Shown here: piece by piece, positions 45,664 through 58,250 of the stretch
How the letters are laid out: each line of letters opens with the position of its first letter
Position numbering within the stretch: position 1 is the first letter of the stretch
NCBI GenBank assembly: GCA_008694505.1
Contig: VZDJ01000056.1
Span: 2,918,461 to 2,982,460, forward strand
Source: Cyanoderma ruficeps
Taxonomy: Eukaryota > Chordata > Aves > Passeriformes > Timaliidae
Length of the DNA: 64,000 bases
Direction of reading: 5' to 3'
Notes under the pieces: generated by a model
Database searches by the model: none
Told to the model about the DNA's origin: nothing
Seen by the model: only the letters and a program-made list of their open reading frames with translations
Position numbers and translations under genes: made by a program

Positions 45664-48264
45664 GTGAGCGGCTCTCGGCTCCTCCAGGGCTGCAGGGGGA
45701 GGCAGCTCGGGGCTGCGCGGCCGGGCCGGGCGCGCCCGGGTTCCCCGGGAGAGCTTTCCGTGCCAGGGGAAATCCCTGCTCGGCCTCGGAGTTTGTGCTG
45801 CTGGCGGGGCGCGGGCAGGGCTCGCTGCGGGCCCGCTGACCCCGGGCGCTGCCGGAGGAGGGAAGGGAGGGGAAGCTGCCGAGGGCAATGCTCTTAGCTC
45901 TGAAGGAAGGGGGTAGCTAGAACGGAAATATGCCGTATATGTGAGATGTGGAAGATGTGGGATATGCACGGAGGTCTTCATCCTTTAGTTGCCACGCTTG
46001 AAGTGCGCCTTTCTCAGAGAGAGGGGCCTCAGGCCGGCGTGTGCTGGGCTTTCAGGGCAGCCTCAGGGTCCGGCCTGGCTACTGTGCGGCCCAGCGAGGG
46101 CTCGGGGGCGGCGTGTGCCCGGGTGCCTGAGCGCACCCTGCTGTGTGCCCGGGTAACTCCCTGTGCTGGCACCGCTGTCAGCCTGGGTTCGGCTGTGTCA
46201 GCCTGCACCGTGCCGTGCTGCTGGCTCACACAGTGTGCACTCTGCTGAAGTGTAAACTGCGGCTGCTGGTAAGGAAAACACTTCACAGTTATAGGATGGT
46301 TTGTGTTAGAAGGAACCCTGAAGATCATCTAGTTCCAATCCCCCTTCGTGAAGAAAGATTTGCTGCATATTAGATTGAAATCTTTTGACTCACGTTGCTC
46401 AGGGCTGGTGAGTATCAGTGGAGTGGTAAATCAGCAGCACTCAAGTTCACCAAGATGTGAAGGAATGATTTGAAGTATTTGTATCTGTGTTTTCAGTCGT
46501 TTTTTTCTGTGTCTCATGAACATTGAGGAATAGAAAAGTTCACAGGCTCCTGTACAAATAATGCTTTTATTTTGTTTTTTAGCAACAAACAACAAATACT
46601 GTAGAGGAGCCACTTGATCTCATCAGACTCAGTCTAGATGAGCGAATCTATGTCAAAATGAGGAATGACAGAGAGCTTAGAGGCAGACTACATGTAAGTA
46701 AAACTTTCAGAACATTGTCATGTTCATTTAGCTAAGCACTGGGCAGCTTTTCTTTATGTACAACAGTCTGTTAAACAAGTTTACCTGTAATATTCCACTG
46801 GTTGTTGAAAAAATTAGTTTTAAAACATGAGTAATTGCATTTCATGGTTGAAAGGGCAGACGTTGGCTGGAGAAAGTAGGTTAAGAATTGTCTTAGTTAC
46901 CAGACTTGTAATGCGATTGGTGGAAAAATTTAATTTCCTTAGTACTTTGTCAGCTATTAACTACTTCCTTTAGAAAGCCAAGGGATGTATTTGGCTTTTC
47001 TTGTCTCCTGAATGATACCAAACAACTAAAATTTCACTGCTTTTGGCTTCCATTTCTCTGTGAAAAAAGCAATAATGCTGCAGGCCTCTTCCTATGATAT
47101 ACCCTGAGGCCTCTTCTAGACTGAGGTCATCGTTATCAAACAAGAATCCCTTAAGGCACGCCCTGGGAGGTGTGATGGGATATGTACTCAGCTGGGTTCT
47201 CAGATTTTTGCTGCCTGTTAAGTCAGTCAGCCTCCCTGAGTGCTGTGCCCTGCTGGGGAAGTGAACCAGTTGCTCCCTGAGTTAACTGGGCCTCAACTCT
47301 CCTGGAAACACAGAGATAATGAGAAATCCATGAGGGGCACATGTAGTTTGCATGATGCTTTTGTAAGGTTTTTGGAACATGTGTTAAAGGTTTTGTGGCA
47401 CTGTATGAGAAGCAGTTTTCATATCCTTTAAGTTGCCCCCAGACAATCAATTCCAGGAGGCGGGACTGGCAGCAGTGTGTAGCTGTTAAAGTGTGTCTGT
47501 CTCTGAGGTCTTGTAAGTGCTCTCACAGAATGCATCAGAGCTATTTCCTGCAAGTGTCTCAGTAAATGTGAATGTCATGCCTTCTTCTTCCTGCTGCAGA
47601 GTTCTCATTTGTTTATGTTTGTGTTGAGCTGTAACTAGAACGGATGGTACTTTGTTTTGGTCAAAATCAGACTAAACTACTTATGTCTGAAAGTCTTGCT
47701 AAAAATTCTCATTTTAATAAACTCATGTTTGAATTTTGGAAAACATAATAATAATAATTCTGAAAATGTAATAATTTGGAAAACTAAACTTAATTCCCAC
47801 AGGCATATGATCAGCACTTAAATATGATTTTGGGTGATGTGGAAGAAACTGTGACTACAATAGAGATTGATGAAGAAACCTATGAAGAGATTTATAAAGT
47901 AAGGACTCAAAAAGGAGTTAATTTATCCTCATATATTTTTTTTATTTAAAACTACCCTGTGTTATGTTGTTAAGGTAGTTTATTGCTGACTTTTGAACCA
48001 AGCTCTAACAGGATTTGGACAAACTGTTATGAACATACACAGGATATCTAGAGACTTGGTGTAGGTTGTATTGATCTCTTCTGCATGCCAGAGCATTAGC
48101 TGTTTGTTGGAGTTGTTTCAGGTGTGTTTTTATGATTGAAATGAATGTTTTGTAAATGTAAACTTTTCTTTCCTTCTTCACAGTCTACCAAAAGGAATAT
48201 CCCGATGCTCTTTGTCAGAGGGGATGGCGTTGTGCTTGTAGCTCCCCCGTTGAGGGTTGGTTGA
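45643..48264 (+). CDS. LSM3: LSM3, U6 snRNA-associated Sm-like protein
   Basis: LSM3 is a subunit of the LSM2-8 ring that binds the U6 snRNA 3' end in the nucleus and of the LSM1-7 ring that promotes mRNA decapping in the cytoplasm. Exons 45643-45663, 46583-46693, 47803-47898 and 48184-48264 sum to 309 nt, giving 102 aa, the family length. The Sm1 motif is at about residues 19-58 ([31 protein letters not shown]) and Sm2 follows near the end ([16 protein letters not shown]). The RNA-contact HLN and RGDG residues are present. From recollection the protein is almost identical to human LSM3, with Glu instead of Asp at position 4. A CR1 tail fragment lies in intron 1. The gene shares its promoter with XPC. 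Confidence 0.98.
46288..46346 (-). mobile_element. CR1 LINE 3'-tail fragment
   Basis: The reverse complement reads ...ggaactagatgatcttcagg gttccttctaacacaaacc..., the conserved 3' end of avian CR1 elements. It is about 60 bp, in LSM3 intron 1, opposite to the gene. Confidence 0.75.
46583..46693 (+). CDS. LSM3: LSM3 exon 2 (Sm1)
   Basis: 111 nt between gttttttag and CAT|gtaagt. It encodes [37 protein letters not shown]. Confidence 0.97.
47803..47898 (+). CDS. LSM3: LSM3 exon 3 (Sm1 end and linker)
   Basis: 96 nt between tcccacag and AAA|gtaagg. It encodes [32 protein letters not shown]. Confidence 0.97.
48184..48264 (+). CDS. LSM3: LSM3 exon 4 (Sm2)
   Basis: The acceptor is cttcacag and the stop TGA is at 48262-48264. 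It encodes [26 protein letters not shown]. Confidence 0.97.
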   Translation, partial: STKRNIPMLFVRGDGVVLVAPPLRVG

Positions 48265-48572
48265 AGCAACAAAGGACTTAACCTTCTTGGAAAGTTCCAG
48301 ACTTTTGGACAGTGGTTCATGTTTCAATCATGTCTCAAAATTCTGTATGTGTTTTTTATAGGATATTTTTGTTGGTTCTTTTGAAAAGGGGAGGGAAGGG
48401 GAACCAGTTTGTCTTGCAAAAAGTACATGTAGTCAATTGAAGCTGTGTGAAACCCAACCTGATCTCAGAATTAATGTAAACTGCTGTAAATTGGCAGCCT
48501 TGTCACATTCAGTAAAAGAATCCTTAATTTTTTCTATCTTGGCAGTAGGACTGTCTTATTTTTGTTGTTTTA

Positions 48573-48578
48573 AATAAA
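48573..48578 (+). terminator. LSM3: Candidate LSM3 polyadenylation signal
   Basis: AATAAA about 310 nt after the stop, followed by a T/GT-rich stretch (tgtcatgttttttgtgttg) near 48605. It is the likely gene end. Confidence 0.65.
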
Positions 48579-49949
48579 TTTTGATTTATCTTTGAGATTT
48601 GACTTGTCATGTTTTTTGTGTTGATGGTATATGTTCCTCCATAGAGCTTGTGCTTTATGAAGTTATAGTGTCAGCCCCACTGTCAGAGAAAGCAGTGTCT
48701 TTAGTGTGTTGTTTTAACTTCTGTCCTTACTAATACCCAAGTTTTGCTCATTACTGGTTTTGGGGGCAACACTACATCAATCAGTGGTGCCATAATATAT
48801 GGCTCTGTGTTCAAATTTGTGACACGTATCCTCATTGTAGGGAAATGGTGTTTATAGGAATCTTCCACCTAAGAGAAAGAAGATGGGCTTCAGTGCAATG
48901 TTTTCAGATATTTTTGTTCTTTCGTTGGCTTTGTTAACAGCGTTTAACACGGTTTGCAAGGCCATAAGTAGAGACTGAGGTTGTTGCTCACATGCTGTTG
49001 AGTTCCCTGCTGCATTCATTTCCTGTGTTTGTAGCATGCTTCAGTTTTTGAATACATGAAATTCTGCTGCATGCCTTAAGATGCTTTTAAGTTACCTGTA
49101 GAGAAGGTGCACTAGAACCTGAACAAAGCTCCTTTTAAATACATGCTTTCTCAGGCCCATCTTGTTTGCAATTTACTTTCCTTCTTGTGTAAAAAAAAGA
49201 CACTTCTGCTATAATTGTTTGAGTCATATGAGAGATGTAGGACTGCACTTCCTACAAAGCTTGACTTTTGACTTAATAAACTTCATTATCTGGGTTCTCT
49301 GTAGGGTTGGCAAAAGCAGCTTGCTCTGGCACTTCCTTCTGCAAATAAAAATCTTCATAACAGTCAATAGCTTGAGACAGTGGTATGGAATGCAAGGTGT
49401 GCCAATCATTTTTTTTCTCCATTCCTTTTTGTACTTGAATTTTTGTATTTGAGGACTGACATGATGCTCAAAATGCCGTCAAGTCAGAAATTTCTACCTT
49501 GATAAATTTTAGAATTCATATCTGTTAATAACACTGGTAGACTCTGAGAATGACAACGGACAAGTATGTGAGTCCCACATACTCTACTTGAGGCATATTT
49601 GCCAGCATAACACTTGTATCTGTGTGTGCAGTATTTTTATTTCACAGGGTATCAGCACAGTGGAAAGAGGTCAGCTCACCTGACATAGTTCACCTACAAA
49701 AATCCCTGGAAAACTCATTAAAAATTGTCTCGTTTGTCACCTTCTTCTTTTTAAGTTTTAAGTGAGAAATTATTATGGTGGTTGGTAGCTCAGTTATTGT
49801 CTAATTGATTTCTTGGGTATTTACTGTCTAATGATAAAGATCTGTTAATGTTTTATGTCACTGAAATGGGCAGTGGCATCCTTGATCTCAGATTTGAAAT
49901 GAGCTGTCTGGGGTGGGAGCCAGTCTATGCCTCTCCATGATGAATGTGG

Positions 49950-50100
49950 ATTAAAAAAACCAGAAAACAAACATCCCCTTCCAAACAAACAAACCCCCCA
50001 GCAAAACAAACAACAACAAAGCATCACCCTAAATGAACTCCCAAAAAAACCCCAAACAACAACCCCCCCCCAAATAAAAAAAAAATCCTAAACCCCAAAA
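49950..50100. repeat. A/C-rich low-complexity patch
   Basis: A run of aaac, caac and ccccaaa units with almost no G; T is also sparse. It includes caaacaaacaaacc, C9 and A10 stretches. Confidence 0.75.
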
Positions 50101-53100
50101 CACTTGAAAAGTTTTTTGTAGTCTGGTCTCTTTCATACTGTTCTTTCTACTTTTAGACCTTATATTTGCTGTACTAACTGTTTGTCAAGATTCCTGTTCC
50201 TGATGAGTTTGAAAAATAATTTGTTAATTTTCCTCATATTTTCTCAAGGTTTCTCAAATGCCTCATCATATTCTCTTACATTTTCTGTCTGCTGGAACTT
50301 TTAATATCATTGAACTTCTTTTTATAGACAGTAGTAGCCTTCTGGTAAGTTATAGTCTTTGGACTGTATCTTTTTTTGTAGATGGCAGAATAATTTCTTA
50401 GTTTGTCTTTAAAGAATTTCTGTTCTACCTGAAAACATCTGACTCCCAGGAGCTCTTTTTTAACACAACTATTATTATGCAATTCCCTTTATCAGAAGTG
50501 CTGATAGAGTTAAACCTCTGGTGTCCTACTGTGTTTGTGCTTTTTTGCTCTCTTGAAATTTCTGTGTGGGCTTGTGAAATTGATTTTTGGATCTGCCCAC
50601 TGTAGGGCACTAGATGGTGCTACTTTTCCTCAAATTCAAGCTTTGTTGGCTTTGATGTATGTAGCCTGTCTCAACAGGCCTTGTACTTGTACAATTAGTC
50701 ATTTGTTTTTAATTAGGATGGCACTTGCCGACAGTTTTAAATTAACTCTACTGCTCACCCATAAGTAAAAATCAAAATATGTTTTGATGTTTATGTAGGC
50801 GCAGAGCAAGTCCCCACAAGAGTTAAAGCGAAGCAGTGTGTGTACCTTGCTTTGTCAGAGGTTAAGATGCACAAGGTCCAGGCTGGCTTTTCTCAGAGGA
50901 GAATTAGCTCAAGAATTGCACCGTGTAGAATAAATTGAGGTTGCCCACCGTGCTGCTTAGCCCTGCTTGGTGAAGAACAACCTTTGTTGTGTTGGTTCAC
51001 AAGGCTGCTGCTGCTGCACCCACTGACTCAAGTGCTGTCCACTACCTTCACCGGAGAACTTCACTGCAGTTCAAATTCAGCAGAGGGGAACAGCCTGCAC
51101 TTAGGTGTTTCTTTACATTAAACTCCTGAAAAGACAAATATTTCAGTTTATTTCAAGTCACCACTACTGCTGCCTTTTTTTGGAGCCATATAAATAGATT
51201 TTCAATCCATCGTACATATTCAAACAAGATATAATTTTGTTCTAGGCCATGTAGAGTTGGGGGGGATGTGTTTTGTTTGTTTTTTTTTAAAGTTGAACGA
51301 GGATTACATTACATGTTTCATTAATATTCCCTAGCACAGCACAGGCCCAGGATTTGGACAATACAGTTACAGTAAGCCTTGAGCAGTGTGAGCATTGGCA
51401 GGCTGCTGCAGGGATTTGGGCTGGAAAAAGCAGGACAGTATTGATCATGTTGGGAGCTCTGCAACAGCACTTTCTCCTCTTGGTGCTTCTGTTTCGGTTC
51501 TGTAGATTTCATTGGAAATCTATCCTTCGAAATACTTAAGAGAAGGAAACTTGTAAGCCTTCTTACTAGATTTTCCTTACTAGAGCCATAGGACTGGGAA
51601 GGGAGCTGATTCAGTGCAAGAAGACAAATGCTGTGCATTGTTTTTTGAGCTGATGATGACGGTGACATGTACAGAAAATCCCATCAGACTTATTAAGGTT
51701 TTAAGGCATTCATGCCAAGATCATTGATGGGCTGAATACATCATTACTGAGGGTGTAGGAGTCCCATGTTTCTAAACAGGAAGCTCCTTTCATGTGCTAA
51801 ACAAAAAGAATGGCAAAGAAAAATAGAAAGTTCTACAGAAAATTGAAGCACAGTGTCCAAGCCAGCCTTTTTTGGGGGGAAGAATGGGTGGAAGGAAGAG
51901 AATAGATGATGTGGGTTGGAGCGGAAAACAAGAACCACTGACGGAAAAAGATGTAGTCAGAAACCCTGTTCATGAGTGATTTTTTTCATTGTTGCCCAAA
52001 TTAGTTTGAATGGAAGAAAGGCCCACTCCCAAATTTTGGAAACTATGTCCAAAAGGCCTATTGAGTTGTACAATGGCATTTGATCAGTTTATGGTGTGAT
52101 TGCCTGCACCAGCAGGGGATGAGGCAGGCACGCTCACTGTCTGGGTGAGTGGACAGAAAGCACTGCACAAACCTTAGGAAGAGCTGGATAATGACTGATC
52201 GCTTAGAGGGGTTTTAGCAAAATTTTCTTTTGGGTGTCACATGGTAAATATGGATATTTCCTTCCTCAAGGTGCACATGAAAGGCATCAGGATATTCAAA
52301 TGTAGGCATATTTTGTGACTTTCTCTTTGGTTTTAATAATGAAAATTGCTTTAGATTTTTAGAACCAGTTGTTTAATTAATTTTCTGATGAGGATGTGTG
52401 CTTTGCACACCTGGGCTGGCTAAACATGGTGCTCTTGGGTCTCAGTCTGTTGGTTCATGCCACCCAAAGTCAGTACCTGCAGTAGATGATGTAGTCCTCT
52501 AGCCTGAGCAAGGAACTTTCACCAGGGGCTTTAAACTGTTTGACAAGTCAAAGCCTGAATTTCCTAAACTATCCTGCAACAGTGGATCAATTTTAGCCTC
52601 TAAAGTGCCTGCAGCCTCTTAGTGCTGCAGGTGACTTACTCCCGTTCCTTTGTCACAGCACTCAGCTATGGCGCAGAAAAGTTACCATCTTTATGGGTAA
52701 GGGAGGCTGCAAAAGCCTTGCTATCAATAGCACAGTTTATTATGTGATTCATAGTCTAATTGCTACCTGACAGAACTCACAGTAGTGGCACTTCTGCTAC
52801 AGTAAATTTTCATTTGTTCTTGAATCCACTAAAGTCTTGGGCAGTAAAACCTCCAGTCTGATGCACATCATGGCACCAAGTGTGTTTGTCACTGGAGCTT
52901 TGTCACTTAATGCTGATCAGGGTGAAATGCTGTGAAAGACTTGGACCAAGCAACTCATATAATTCCTTCCCCAGTCTATTCTTTGAACATCACAAGAGCT
53001 TTCAGGTAAGCAAACTATTTCCATTTAAAAAGAAGAGAGAATGCTGCTCTAAATTTATGTGAAAGTATTAAGGATAAAGCCTGTTGTTTTCTTCATGGAA

Positions 53101-56100
53101 TGCATTATTGAATTCTTCAGAAGCCTTCACATTTCAGTGGCAGAGAAAATTTGAAGCAAGTAAATGGTGCTCCAAATCTTGAGTTCTTTAAATAACTGCT
53201 GCAACAGATGACTTTGTGCTCAGCCTTAGCACATAATTGCAATGATTAAGTTGCCTTTTTATGCTGTAAAGGTGTCACATCAGCTAGACTGAATTAACCT
53301 TTTTCACAGCAGGTAACTGTTCCTGGTTCATGCTGTGCTGTAGGTGGTGCAGCAATGCAGCATGTTGTAATTTGTTCTATAGCACCTATATTTAATCCTT
53401 TTTTAGTAAAACAGTTGCCTCCCCCCACTGCCCAGATGTTGTGTTCCAGTGGTTAGAAGTCTGAGGAAGAAATGAGATATCAACAGATAACATCTGAGAG
53501 CTAATTTGATTTGTTCTACATTTGTAATGCATTCCTCCAAGCTAAATTCTTGTTGACTGACGTGCTGCTTATAAAAGGCAAGAAATCTAGAGCTCCACTG
53601 CAACCCAGGAGGATACACTGTAGTTAAATTGAACACAATTCTCAACAACTTTTACACCAAACCTTCGGATCGTTGTTGCTGCCTGTGGGTGTAATTCAAA
53701 TATTCAGAATTATTTCTAAATTAATGTGGTCCTATCCATAAAGCACAGGCTCTGATCTCAGTGGAGATTTTCTAGTGTAATGGAGACTATTTTCATGTTT
53801 AAATGTTAAGCCTTTATATTTTACTTGCCCTACACTCATTCCCTGAAAACCAACCTAAACCTCACAGCGCTGTTTGCTTGCAGCTTCCAGGTTTGCAACA
53901 TCCTGTGGGTAACACAAGACCTCTGTCCTCTGTACTCAATCCTAAAGCCAGCTGCTGGTGCTATTTTTGCTTTCTTAAGGCACTGTGTTGTCCGTACAGT
54001 GATTTTTTCCCCCTCTCTCATGTGCAGTCTGGGGTGAAGCTTCCCCAAGGGACATTTCTGCATCTCAATCTGGTGCCAACCTTGATACACAGCTCTGAAA
54101 AGCAGGGGAAAACTGTTCTTCGACTGGCTCAGCTGCACAGAGAGAAGTCACACAGAGAAACAGCCCCATCATCACACTTCCTACAGAGATCTGCTGGTTC
54201 TTGATCAAGCAGGAATATGTACAAAGAGTTAAGAACTGAATGTGGTGTGATTTGTGGTCTCAAAAAATAATTTCCAGGAGTTATATGGAAGGTATCCCCA
54301 CTCTTCATAATCAGCCCATTAATGAAGCAAACCCTTCCTTAAACATGTGACACTTAAAAGACTGTTGAGTTGAAATTTGATGTGAACATTCAATAAGTTT
54401 TTTGTTTGTTTTTTTATGACTTTATCAAGAGCTATTCACCCACAACTTATACAGCAGAATTGAGAGATGCCTACACAGAGAGGTTGTAAACAGAGCATGA
54501 AAATATATGATGTAAGCAGCCAATTGGCCTCAAGCAGTTTTTTCTCTTTCATGGACTCTGTTGCATAACTGTTCTCTCCAGTGGTGTTTATGGGTTGGAT
54601 GGTTATGTGAGAAACTAATCAGGGCAGTTTCTACTTCTAAGGATGAGGAGTTTTTTGAGAATTATGAAAGTTCTGCATGTAGTAATAGCATCCAGAGAAG
54701 CAAGGGTTAATTTCCATAGGATTCCATCCCAGAGTTTCCTCCAAATAAATACCCTGTAAGTTAGGAATAAACTTAATATTTTGTGTCCTTTGAGCTGTAA
54801 GCTTGGTACAAGAGGCTTTATCTTATCTTTTTTTTAATTATTTTTTCCTTTTTTTTACTGTTCTGATGATCGAGGGAGTTGTGTAGGGTGGCTGCTAATC
54901 CTTGGTGTGTGTCTGAGAGGAGCAGAATTACTGCAGGTCATGCTGTCCTAGTACTAGGTTCCTTTTGGGTTTAGGTTGCTTATTAGTCAGTCTTCTTAAC
55001 ACGACATCCTTTGTTTCCAACAGAAAGCCATTGCAGGAATGCAGTAGCAAGAGGAGGAGGATTGCTTCATTCATAAATCTGAGAGCATTTTAAAAGGAGG
55101 CTATAAATTATTGTCTAATTTCTTTCATCTGAAGAAAAGAGAGCAGGATATTGTAATTAAACATTTTGTCCAAGGTTGCATGCTGAGCCTGTGGCAGAGC
55201 TGCAAACAGGGTACACCCTGTCCTCTGTAAAGGGTCTCTTAAACCCTAGAGCCCAGGAATGCAGCCTGGGCCATAAGTACATGGATCATTGTTTCCAGTG
55301 TTACACTGCTAACATGGAGATGCTGGAACATCCAATACCGAAGGCATTGGAGGAGGAATTTAACTAACCTACAGGATAAAATACAGTTTCCTTCTACACA
55401 CACAGCAAACAAAAGTGGTTAATGTTAGTAGAGTATAAGTTTCAGTTTCCATGTGGGTTTAACACTAAAAAGATGAAAAGATCTTTTTGAGTGTAAGACT
55501 TAAAAAAAACCCCAAAAAACAAGAAAAGGATCAATCTTGAATAACTCAATCTCTAATCTCTTTCTCTAGAGAAAGCTGATGGTTGATCAGGCTGTTATAA
55601 AGTTCAACTCAACAAAAGTTAACTTGAAGGACAGAATAGAATACCAGGCTAAGAAACAAAATGTGATCCACAGATTTGGTCCAAGATCTGGAAATGAGAA
55701 ATTACAAATTTATTCTAGTCCTTTCTTATTCTATTACCACAGCTAAATAACTAGGATGTCATGAGCACAACTGCTGCTTCTAGGAGGGATTTTGTACGGG
55801 TAGCTTTGGAGCTACTTTAGGCAGTCATCTGACTTGACTGAAACTCTTGGCGTGCAAACCCTGTTTGTAGCCATTTCACAGGTGTATGGAGAACCTGTCT
55901 GCAACACTTTTTATTAGTAAGATACTGTATCTGTATTAATCATAGTTGTAACTTTCCACTGGCAATCTGGGAAAGTAGATTATGATACCAGATCTCTTCA
56001 TTACAGTTATACCATGAAGTCTTGTAAAGGTATTGCAGAGATACAGCTGCAGCTTCATTTATCCCAGCTTCATTTTTCTGACACCTCTCCTTATTTAACA

Positions 56101-58084
56101 CTGGGTCATGAGATGTAAATTATCTACCATGAAAATTTCCTTGTTTATGTGAATTTTTGCATAACCATGTTCCTTCAGATGTCTTCACAACCAAGCAGAT
56201 ACTCAATTTCTATATGAATTTGGAGAAATAGGAGGGACATGCAGGAGCAAAACATACTTGGTTTGTATTTTTTAGTGACTTGTAAATATTAGCATGAGAC
56301 ATACATTACATGGGAATGCAGTTTATCAGGAATCAGCAAACTGATGAGTGAATATGTTCACTGTTCATTAGTAACTCCTGAATTAGAAACAGCCCTGTGG
56401 GAACTGTGCTGGTTACAGAACTTGCACCTTAGTCTCATCCTCTTGAAATCTAAATGAAGACCCCCCCCACCTCCTGAATGCTTGCACAGTGAGCTGTCAG
56501 CCTCTTCAGTTGTGGTGTGACAGTGCAGCTCATGGGAGATGCAGGTCCTGGCATGTGGAATGCGTTAGGTTGGAGCAAGATGGAGCACTGCTGTTGAGAT
56601 CCCGTAGTCTCTGTGGGCTGTACCTTGGGTTGGTGAAGATGAAAGCTTCAACAGTGTGAAGCTCTGCGTGGGCTGTGTTTGGCCCACAGGCTATGTTCAC
56701 CATCCCTCATGTTCACTGGAATGTAGAACTTTCCAGCCTAATGCAGATTATGTTTGGTTTTTTAATTGTTTAACGAAACAGAACTTGTAATTTTCTGACC
56801 CTAAGTGGGAGTCACTAAAATGCATTAGTCAAGGCGAAAGGAATTTCCATTTCATCCATGGCTCACACGGACCTCATTCTAAGCTCTTTTATGCTGAGAA
56901 ACTGTCAACTCAACTACAGATAAACCATCTTCACTGGCATGGTGTTACCAGACATTTTTCACTTTAGACTTAGGCTGTTACACAGGAACTCTGAATATCC
57001 CTTGGGTGTATTTTTACACAAGTGTGAACTCCCCACTTAGCTTTGTGCCTTCTTTGAATTGTGATTGATAAATCACAGCACCCCAGCTTATTCTTTGTGG
57101 CTTCACCAAAGAGACTTAAATAAATTCTGAAGGAGTTTTACCTTTTAGAGAAATGTGGCAAGCAATTGAGAATCTTGCAGCTAGATAAAATAACCCCTCT
57201 AAAATAAACCCTAACACACACAGGATTACAGTGTCAAATAATTTTCAGCAAGGGTTCAGCCCATGAAGTATATCTCTGGTAAATTCAGCTTTTTCAGCAC
57301 ACTGATAATAGCTTCATCCTTTTCTCCTACTCTCTGTAGATCCCTCTCCATATTTAATTATTGTTGAGGATAAACAAACATTCGTTTTTAAAATCAGCAT
57401 TCGATCATCAAAATTTCTACTGGTTTTGGCATCTTATCCTGTCTCAGACCAAATGCTCTATTTAAATCTGTGGAGGACAATGTACAGTGTGAATTTGGAG
57501 GAACATAAGCATGTGCTCATCTCCTCACTCTCCAGACCAAGGAAATACAAGTGGGCTTGCTCTTATCCTTACAGACAGCATCTACAAAGGCAATGAGGCA
57601 CAAAGAGCAACCATAACACAAAATATTCTAAATTTGGGGTTGTGTGAATGACCAGATGCTATGGAGGAGGAAAAAGTGTCTGTGCACAGCGGTTCTGCCT
57701 TGTACAGCTTTGTGGCCTTAACAACCTGATGATACATGGAAGGGGAGTATTTTTCATGTTTTTCTCCTGGAACCTCTCTGATCGATAGACTTTCCAATAG
57801 TTACACGATGGAATGACAAAAATGGTCCTGTTTCCTAAGAAATGTCTCTGGTGGCAAAGTTTTTAAAGGTCTGGGAGTTTCCCTATTGTATTTAATGGGG
57901 CCTTTGGCTCATAAACACATTGAACAAAGAAACAATAGATCCCTAGGGGAATTTTAAAAGCTGAAGTGTAGGAGCTTCAATAATATTATGAGGACCTAAC
58001 ATGTCTGATGTGGGAACTTAAATCTGAGGCAAGAATTATGAAAAGAATGTTCAAAGTGAAGATTTAATTACATGATTTATTGTT

Positions 58085-58250
58085 AATAGTTTATTATTAT
58101 ATATACTGTGCCAGGGGCACTCCTGGTGCTTTACAGATGATTACAGAATAGCAATTCCCAGATCAAAAATCTTGATCATGCAATCTTTATTCATGTAAGT
58201 ATTCCCCATGGTGCCTGATCTTGTTCCCTGTTAAAACTCAATAGTCTCTC
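58085..58250. repeat. Possible ancient amniote interspersed repeat
   Basis: The stretch tttattattatatatactg, then gtgctttacagatgattaca, then catgcaatctttattcatgt resembles the general layout of old MIR/CR1-L3-like amniote repeats. The match is from memory and weak. Confidence 0.22.

Larger units (their letters stand above)
45060..45870. promoter_or_regulatory. CpG island: bidirectional XPC/LSM3 promoter
   Basis: Dense CpG block covering XPC exon 1, the 119-bp spacer and LSM3 exon 1. The spacer has a 24-bp purine run (45573-45596), TCTCGCGG at 45610-45617 (half of the TCTCGCGAGA promoter element) and no convincing TATA box. The 272-codon minus-strand open frame across it is a GC artefact overlapping known exons. 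Confidence 0.85.

Noticed and set aside
45163..45981. 272-codon open frame on the minus strand over the XPC/LSM3 CpG island
   Set aside because: It is out of frame with XPC exon 1, is Pro/Arg/Ala-rich as expected from GC-rich DNA, and crosses LSM3 exon 1 and the promoter.
51321..51668. 115-codon minus-strand open frame
   Set aside because: No recognisable family, no splice context or promoter, in an AT-rich intergenic region where such lengths arise by chance.
53803..54204. 133-codon plus-strand open frame
   Set aside because: Overlapped by open frames in another frame and on the other strand, with no domain, and no adjoining exons.
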